Assembly: GCF_009830105.1 (NCBI RefSeq)
Contig: NZ_WURB01000027.1
Span: forward strand, 1-54,511
Source: Microvirga makkahensis
Lineage (GTDB): Bacteria > Pseudomonadota > Alphaproteobacteria > Rhizobiales > Beijerinckiaceae
Length of the DNA: 54,511 nucleotides
Direction: 5' to 3'
The translations under genes were made by a program, and so were the position numbers. Positions 49,379 to 54,511 of this stretch are shown here, one piece after another (position 1 is the first letter of the stretch; the number at the start of each line of letters is the position of its first letter). The notes under the pieces were generated by a model. That model searched no databases and was not told where the DNA came from. It saw only the letters and a program-made list of their open reading frames with translations.

Positions 49379-52269
49379 CAATAAACCCGTTGGTAGCCCC
49401 ATGGATAATCAGGATCGACCCGGCGCGGTCTCTGGCGGGGCTCATCCTCCCACCACCAGGGTGCTCCCGGGTCCGAACGGCGTGGTGCGGGTTCGTTCCG
49501 GCGGAAGGAGTCAAGCCAACCCTGCCCCTGCATGTAGGGCGCCTCTTCATAGGGACTGTACGCGCCGTATTCGTCGCCATCGCTCCACGGATCGGGATGT
49601 CGCAGCGCATAAACCTCATCCTGAGGCACGAGTCGGTACTGCGTCTCGCTCAGCTGACCGAACCAGTTGAGCCGGAAATACTCAGTAAACGCACCGCGCT
49701 GTCCGTTCGTCAGCCGGTCGCCGGTATTGAGATCAATCGGCAAGGCGATGAGCTGCTTTTCAGCCCGAGATGAGGGCGGACTTAAGGGTGATTTCGGCCT
49801 GTGATGCTTCCAGGCCGCTTCCACGATGTCCTTGAAGATGGGAGCCGCCACCTTTGCGCCCGTCTGCCCGCGCCCGAGAGTCCGGCGTTTGCCGTCCGCA
49901 TTGTCGTGTCCCACCCAGACCACCACTGTCACATCGTTGGTGAATCCTGCGAACCATGCGTCGTTCTCATCGTTCGAGGTGCCGGTCTTGCCCGCGGCAT
50001 AGGGCGCAAGTGCCTTCAGGTTGCGGGCGGTGCCCCGTTCCAGCACACCCTGGAGCATGGTCTTCAACTGGTAGAAGGCGGCGGCATCGGCGGAACCGAG
50101 CCTCACCAGGGATTGCGCCTTGCGGCGGTAGACGTTGCGCCCCCGCTCCTCGATGCTGTCGAACGCATGAGGAACCGGCATCATGCCCTCGTTGGCGATT
50201 GCTGCGTAGAAGGCGGCGAGATCGATGATCCGTACCGGCTGCGCGCCGAGCACGAAAGGATAATGGGGCGTGCACTCCACGTAGAGTTGCGCCTCCAGGG
50301 CGAGTTCGCACACGTCCTGAAGACTTCTCGCGGGATCCGACTCGATGCCGCCGTCGAGGAGGCGGGCGGTCACGAGGTTCTTGGAATTTTCGAGGGCGCG
50401 CCGCAGGGTGACGATGCCTCCTCCGCCGCCATCGTAGTTCTTCGGCGTCCAGTAATCCCGCGCCCGCGCGTTCTCGCCGCCATTCACGGGCGGAAGCGTC
50501 ACGGGCGCGTCCCACACCAGCGTGTTGGGTTGCAGCCCCTTGGCGAGGGCGGCGAGATAGGTAAGCGGCTTGAAGGCAGAGCCGGGCTGGCGATGCGCCT
50601 GCGTCACACGATTGAGCTGGCTCAGCGGATAGGAGAACCCGCCCGCCATCGCGAGGATGCGGCCGGTTCTGTTCTCCAGAACGACAGCCCCGCCCTGCAC
50701 CGACGGCGGCGCCCTCAGATCCGCCCGAAGGGCACCCTTGCCCTTCCGCTCGATGATGCGAACGCGCACGACGTCATAAAGCTTCAAATCGCGGCGTGCC
50801 GCCTCCCAAGCATTGAGCGGCAGGATCCGGCCATCGGCCAGCCCAACCCGCAGAACATGTGTGCCCTTCTTCCTGTCTCGTCCGTTTTCGATCACGATGG
50901 CAGGCATCCAGTGGACATCGTAGAGCGGGAGCCGCGCATTCTCCAAGGCTCGGCGCCAGGATGGTCGCGCCACGTCGTCCTTGTTGCCGTCGAGTGCTTT
51001 GACGGCATCCGCCAGGTTCAGCTCCGGCGCCACGAACCGTTGGCGGCCGATGCTCATCTCGTAGCGGGCGAGCCCCTCCTGCAGCGCCGCCTCCGCTGCC
51101 TGCTGCAGGTCCGCATTGATCGTCGAACGCACAGTATAGGAGCCCGACGTGAGATTCTCGATCCCCGCTAGGGTGCGCGCGTCGCGTCGCAGATGATCCA
51201 CGAAGTAGAAGCCACTCTCGCGGCGGGGGCGCCGAAATAGAATACGGGGTGGCAATGCGGCGATGGCTTGCCCTGCCTGCTCGGCGTTCAGGAAACCATC
51301 CTCCTGCATGCGGCTGATCACATAGGCCATGCGCTCACGCGCGCGATCCGGGTGCGTGTCGGGGTTGTAATAGTTGGGGCCCTTGGCCAATCCCGCGAGA
51401 AGCGCGCCCTCCGAGACCGAGAGCGCTTTGGCGCTTTTTCCGAAATAGCTCTGGGCCGCCATCTCGATTCCCCAGGAGGAGCGCCCCAGGTAAATGGAGT
51501 TGAGATAGATTTCGAGGATCTCCGGCTTGCTGAGAAGCCGCTCAACGCGGGAGGCGACGATCATCTCGCGCATCTTGCGCTCATAGGTCACATCGTCGCC
51601 GACGAGCAGGTTTTTGGTCACCTGCTGCGTAATGGTGGAGCCACCGGCGGGCCGGCCGGGATTGGCGAGATTGCTCACGAAGGCGCGGACGACCCCCCGT
51701 TCGTCGACCCCCTTGTGCTGATGAAAGCGCTTGTCCTCCGCCGAGACGAAAGCCTGCTGCACGGATTTGGGGATGTCCGACAGCGGCACCCACATGCGCC
51801 GCTGATCCGGTTCGTAAACTTCTGCAAACCGCCTGCCGCTTCCGTCCAGCACCACGCTGACGCCAGGCAACTTGAGTCCTTTCAGCTTTCCGGCATCGGG
51901 AAGATCGACCATGGCATTGTTGTAGTAGGTGATGACTTCGCCGAGATCGACCGGCGAAGGCGCCACCGTCTCGTTCTTGCAGAATAGGCGATAGCTGGCA
52001 TGCAGATCGTTGAAGCTCAGCCCCTGGAGAATCTTTAGGTCGCCGGCAACCGCCTGCGGATCGTCCATGGCGGTCGAGATCAGCTCGTCGAGATTGATGT
52101 CCTCGATGTCGAAGGCGCGCCGCATATGTGCGCAGCCCTGCTTGAGGATTTCCCCGACCTCCTCTCGGTCCTGTCCCGGATCAAACGACGTCCTCACCGA
52201 ATCCGGATCCACCAGAACCTGGCTCAGCGTGAGAGCCGTTGCGAAGATCTTGACGAGGATTGCGCTCAT
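49378..52269 (-). CDS. Class A penicillin-binding protein
   Basis: 963 aa bifunctional peptidoglycan synthase. A short hydrophobic N-terminus (ILVKIFATALTLSQVLV) is followed by a 100-residue leader domain. The glycosyltransferase (about 140-330) has the catalytic Glu178 in EDKRFHQHKGVD and GGSTITQQVTKNL. The transpeptidase (520-810) has Ser564 in QPGSAFKP, SKN at 629-631 and KTGTS at 761. A 150-residue Trp/Tyr/Pro-rich tail (SPYEEAPYMQGQGW) is unusual. It polymerises glycan strands and crosslinks stem peptides. The stop overlaps the next gene by one base. Confidence 0.93.
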   Translation of the reverse strand: MSAILVKIFATALTLSQVLVDPDSVRTSFDPGQDREEVGEILKQGCAHMRRAFDIEDINLDELISTAMDDPQAVAGDLKILQGLSFNDLHASYRLFCKNETVAPSPVDLGEVITYYNNAMVDLPDAGKLKGLKLPGVSVVLDGSGRRFAEVYEPDQRRMWVPLSDIPKSVQQAFVSAEDKRFHQHKGVDERGVVRAFVSNLANPGRPAGGSTITQQVTKNLLVGDDVTYERKMREMIVASRVERLLSKPEILEIYLNSIYLGRSSWGIEMAAQSYFGKSAKALSVSEGALLAGLAKGPNYYNPDTHPDRARERMAYVISRMQEDGFLNAEQAGQAIAALPPRILFRRPRRESGFYFVDHLRRDARTLAGIENLTSGSYTVRSTINADLQQAAEAALQEGLARYEMSIGRQRFVAPELNLADAVKALDGNKDDVARPSWRRALENARLPLYDVHWMPAIVIENGRDRKKGTHVLRVGLADGRILPLNAWEAARRDLKLYDVVRVRIIERKGKGALRADLRAPPSVQGGAVVLENRTGRILAMAGGFSYPLSQLNRVTQAHRQPGSAFKPLTYLAALAKGLQPNTLVWDAPVTLPPVNGGENARARDYWTPKNYDGGGGGIVTLRRALENSKNLVTARLLDGGIESDPARSLQDVCELALEAQLYVECTPHYPFVLGAQPVRIIDLAAFYAAIANEGMMPVPHAFDSIEERGRNVYRRKAQSLVRLGSADAAAFYQLKTMLQGVLERGTARNLKALAPYAAGKTGTSNDENDAWFAGFTNDVTVVVWVGHDNADGKRRTLGRGQTGAKVAAPIFKDIVEAAWKHHRPKSPLSPPSSRAEKQLIALPIDLNTGDRLTNGQRGAFTEYFRLNWFGQLSETQYRLVPQDEVYALRHPDPWSDGDEYGAYSPYEEAPYMQGQGWLDSFRRNEPAPRRSDPGAPWWWEDEPRQRPRRVDPDYPWGYQRVY

Positions 52270-52468
52270 TCCGCCGTCATCCTGAAACGACCGGGCTCAC
52301 TCGGAAGCTGAACCTGCGGTGAAGCAAGCCGGCCCATACCGGCTTGCTTCACCTTGTCGGAAGCAAGCTGAATGAAAGCTGGATAGTACGGCTGTTTTAG
52401 GACCGGCATCAGGGTCCATATGGAGCAGCACAGCCAGGCTTCCCAGCCCGACTTGGATTTTTTGCGCC

Positions 52469-53218
52469 CTAGCCACGCCCGACGAACGGCATCTTGGTCG
52501 CCATCACGGTCATGTTGAGCACATTCGCGTCCAAGGGCAGGCTCGCCATATAGACAACGGCCTGCCCCACATGAACGGGATCGATGGTCGGCTCCGCCAT
52601 CACCGTGCCGTTCGGCTGCAAAACTCCTTCCGACATCCTTGCCGTCATGTCAGTCGCCGCGTTGCCGACATCGATCTGCCCGCATGCGATGTCATAGGCG
52701 CGACCGTCGAGGGAGGTGGATTTCGTCAGTCCAAGCACTGCGTGCTTCGTCGCCGTATAGGGGGCCGAGAAGGGGCGTGGAGCGTAAGCCGAAACGGAAC
52801 CGTTATTGATGATCCGCCCGCCTCTCGGATCTTGCGCCTTCATCATCCTGAACGCCTCCTGCGTGCAGAGGAAAGCGCCTGTCAGGTTGGTATCCACGAC
52901 ACTCTGCCATTGCTCCAGGGTGAGATCCTCGAACGGAACGGGCGGCGCGCCGATGCCGGCATTGTTCACGAGGAGATCGAGCCTCCCGAACCTGTCCTTC
53001 ACCATCGAAAACAGGTCCCTGACGGATTGCGCATCCGTCACGTCGGCCGTTGCCAGAATCGGCGCTCCGCCGATCTCCCGTGCTGCCCCCTCGAGCACCT
53101 CCCGTCGCCTCCCAACCATGACAACATTGTATCCCTCGTTCAGGAGCGCGGCGGAAATCGCCTTTCCGATGCCAGTTCCGGCACCGGTGACGATGGCGAT
53201 CTTGGAATTACTGCTCAT
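52469..53218 (-). CDS. SDR-family oxidoreductase
   Basis: 249 aa classical short-chain dehydrogenase. The NAD(P) loop is IVTGAGTGIGKAIS, then the NNAGIG motif, Ser in NNGSVSAYAP and the catalytic YTATKHAV. A GRR near residue 37 (VMVGRRRE) suggests NADP preference. The substrate is not evident. ATG at 53218. Transcribed alone, divergent from the DUF1236 lipoprotein gene with 70 bp between them. Confidence 0.9.
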   Translation of the reverse strand: MSSNSKIAIVTGAGTGIGKAISAALLNEGYNVVMVGRRREVLEGAAREIGGAPILATADVTDAQSVRDLFSMVKDRFGRLDLLVNNAGIGAPPVPFEDLTLEQWQSVVDTNLTGAFLCTQEAFRMMKAQDPRGGRIINNGSVSAYAPRPFSAPYTATKHAVLGLTKSTSLDGRAYDIACGQIDVGNAATDMTARMSEGVLQPNGTVMAEPTIDPVHVGQAVVYMASLPLDANVLNMTVMATKMPFVGRG

Positions 53219-53287
53219 GTTTTCCTCTCTGTGGAACCGGCCAAGCTTTTTCGCGTTCGCATTCTGCCAACCGGAAAGGAGTCCGTC

Positions 53288-53701
53288 ATGCGCAATCGTG
53301 TCCTACGCTCGGCCGCTACGCTGGCCGTGGTCACCCTCCCCCTCGCTCTCGCGGCTTGCCAGAGCGGAACCGCCTCAGGCGCCGCCGGCGGTGCCGTCAC
53401 GGGCGCCATCGTGGGCGGCCCTGTTGGCGCTGCCGTAGGCGGCGTTGCCGGTGCGGCCGTAGGCGCAGCCCTGTCTCCGGAAGAATCCACCCGCGTCCGC
53501 AGTTATGTGGTCGCCCAGCGCCGCCCGTCCATCCGCGTCGCCGACGAAGTGGTCGTCGGCCAGCCGCTTCCCCCGCGCGTGCGTCTCTATCCCGTTCCGG
53601 AGAATGTCGGTCTCACCAATCCCTACAGCTATACCATCGTGAACGACCGCACGGTGCTTGTCGATCCGCAAACCCGCACCGTCGTTCAAGTCATCGACTG
53701 A
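53288..53701 (+). CDS. DUF1236 lipoprotein with glycine zipper
   Basis: 137 aa from the ATG at 53288 (AAAGGAG 6 bp in front). A lipobox (LALAAC) predicts lipid anchoring. Residues 27-60 form a glycine zipper (GAAGGAVTGAIVGGPVGAAV) that probably inserts in or packs against the outer membrane. The DUF1236 domain follows (VVVGQPLPPRVRLYPVP, then a TVLVDPQTRTVVQVID end). Common in Hyphomicrobiales; function unknown. Confidence 0.9.
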   Translation: MRNRVLRSAATLAVVTLPLALAACQSGTASGAAGGAVTGAIVGGPVGAAVGGVAGAAVGAALSPEESTRVRSYVVAQRRPSIRVADEVVVGQPLPPRVRLYPVPENVGLTNPYSYTIVNDRTVLVDPQTRTVVQVID

Positions 53702-53721
53702 TCGGGATAATCTTCGAATGG

Positions 53722-53748
53722 AAAGGCGGCTCGCAGAGCCGCCTTTTT
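53722..53748 (+). terminator. Intrinsic terminator after the DUF1236 gene
   Basis: GGCGGCTC and GAGCCGCC around GCA form a perfect stem followed by TTTTT. Confidence 0.88.
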
Positions 53749-53749
53749 C

Positions 53750-54353
53750 TCTGCCGCACGGATCGTCGTGCCGTTACCGGCCCCATTTCACAGCACAGCT
53801 TCCAGGACGACGAAGTCGCCGGCCTCACACGCTTCATCGTGACATGATGGCTGGAAGAAGCTCTACCCTGAAAGGGACCGCGTGGCGCCCCCTCCCCGCC
53901 ACCTTCGAAACACGCGATGCGCTCACTATATGTCTCATGGAAGACAGGCTTGGACTCAGGGCCGGAAAGGCGCTGAGCCCCTGCTTTTTCTCTTGCGGAA
54001 TAATTCGAATCGCTTATATCGGCGCGACCTGGCGCGTCGCCTGTCGGCCTCGCGCTTTTTCCGGACAACGCAGCGATTTGTTCAGGCAGCAATGCAGGGA
54101 CGGTCGCACTCGTGCCGGAACCAGAGACAAGATGATTATCTCTGGCGTGGTCCAAGAGCCTTGATCTGCAGTTTTGGCTGCGGAGTTTGGGCTCCTCTGG
54201 GGGCAAGATCCAAGTATTGGCTGCGGGGCTTAGGCTCTATTGGCGGGTATGGTCTGGAAGACATCTGTTTTCCGGGATGGGATTTGCTTTGTCTGTTGTT
54301 TCGGCTGCCTGCCGAGCACTCGAGAATGGTTCGAAAATTCTTCGAATTGAGTG
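53750..54353. other. Gene-free region before the rRNA promoter
   Basis: No gene recognised over 600 bp. Open frames here overlap on several frames with no ribosome sites. It contains an imperfect direct repeat (54174-54194 and 54217-54237). Confidence 0.5.
54174..54237 (+). repeat. Two imperfect 21-bp direct repeats upstream of rRNA promoter
   Basis: Units at 54174-54194 and 54217-54237 both begin TTGGCTGCGG and end GGCTC, 43 bp apart start to start. They lie 117-180 bp upstream of the -35 element. Confidence 0.55.
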
Positions 54354-54382
54354 TTGACCTGGCGGGCCGGATCGAGTAGACA
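54354..54382 (+). promoter_or_regulatory. rRNA operon promoter
   Basis: TTGACC (54354-54359), 17-bp spacer, TAGACA (54377-54382). Spacing is ideal and the GC-rich stretch after the -10 resembles a stringent discriminator. It points at the boxA leader. Confidence 0.75.
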
Positions 54383-54511
54383 TCCCTTCATCGACGGCGG
54401 CCACGGGGTGGCTGCTTCTGGCGGGGTCCTTTGCGGGATGCTGGCCGGGCGCCTCTGGTGGGGTGTGTTTTTTGCTCTTTGACAAGTGAAGAAGGAAGAA
54501 GAAGCGTAGGC
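54383..54511 (+). other. rRNA operon 5' leader (16S gene outside window)
   Basis: Leader between the promoter and a 16S rRNA gene expected right after the window edge. It contains boxA at 54473-54484. No part of the mature 16S is visible. Confidence 0.7.
54473..54484 (+). promoter_or_regulatory. boxA antitermination site
   Basis: TGCTCTTTGACA, one base off the consensus TGCTCTTTAACA, bound by NusB/S10 in rRNA operon leaders. Confidence 0.8.

Noticed and set aside
49801..51171. 456-codon open frame on the plus strand
   Set aside because: Antisense to the class A PBP gene; no motif or ribosome site.
54237..54485. 82-codon minus-strand open frame
   Set aside because: Covers the rRNA promoter and boxA; no coding signals.
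1..54511. CRISPR arrays, IS elements, integrases or prophage genes
   Set aside because: No regularly spaced repeats, transposase motifs or phage proteins were found on either strand.

Overview
The window reads as chromosomal DNA of a GC-rich alphaproteobacterium of the Hyphomicrobiales, most like Microvirga or Methylobacterium. Pointers are HWE-family and GGDEF/EAL sensors, a MYG1 homologue, a DUF1236 glycine-zipper lipoprotein, PhoX, and the style of the rRNA leader. The genus is inferred from gene content only. No transposase, integrase, phage gene or CRISPR array was seen.

Left half (about 1-25 kb) looks accessory and partly decayed. It opens inside a QseC/PmrB-like sensor kinase (cut by the window edge). 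A TlpA-like thiol-disulfide protein follows, behind a perfect CTTAA-N6-CTTAA box. Next come a wreck of a SoxC/SorT-type sulfite dehydrogenase, a methyltransferase, a BigR-type persulfide-sensing repressor and a DUF938 methyltransferase. A signalling group follows: single-domain receiver, GAF-PAS-HWE kinase and Crp/Fnr regulator. After agmatinase and isochorismatase remnants there is a second isochorismatase with two GlxA/AraC regulators, an UlaG-like metallohydrolase, a luciferase-like flavoenzyme and a ChaC glutathione cyclotransferase. A 580-bp gap carries three strong intrinsic terminators in tandem (candidate small RNAs). A 22-codon leader ORF is stop/start coupled to a Na+/H+ antiporter. 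A copper group (CsoR sensor, candidate operator, 18-Cys Csp storage protein), a broken MFS gene, a FrnE-like DsbA, a PAS-GAF-PAS-GGDEF-EAL protein and small PAS/DUF1801 genes complete this half.

Right half (25-54.5 kb) looks mostly like ordinary chromosome: tyrS, PACE efflux protein, lipoprotein hydrolase, PL5 alginate lyase, SDRs, GST, M20 amidohydrolase, MYG1, copper genes (frameshifted HMA chaperone, DUF305, DUF411), L,D-transpeptidase, M15-type peptidase, PhoX with a Pho box, tRNA-Asp, a deformylase-like protein lacking metal ligands, glyoxalase, and a class A PBP coupled to an unknown secreted protein. The last 160 bp are the promoter, leader and boxA of an rRNA operon whose 16S gene lies just beyond the window.

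The main theme is a thiol/persulfide module present in two diverged, complementary versions. Block B (27.08-31.30 kb) holds a dead tlpA copy, chaC, a persulfide dioxygenase, a remnant of bigR, a DUF2892 protein and a DUF938 methyltransferase. The same gene families recur at 1.4-4.8 kb (tlpA, bigR, DUF938) and 14.4-15.3 kb (chaC). Promoter elements are conserved between copies. Intact bigR survives only at the left and the dioxygenase only at the right, so regulation in trans is plausible.
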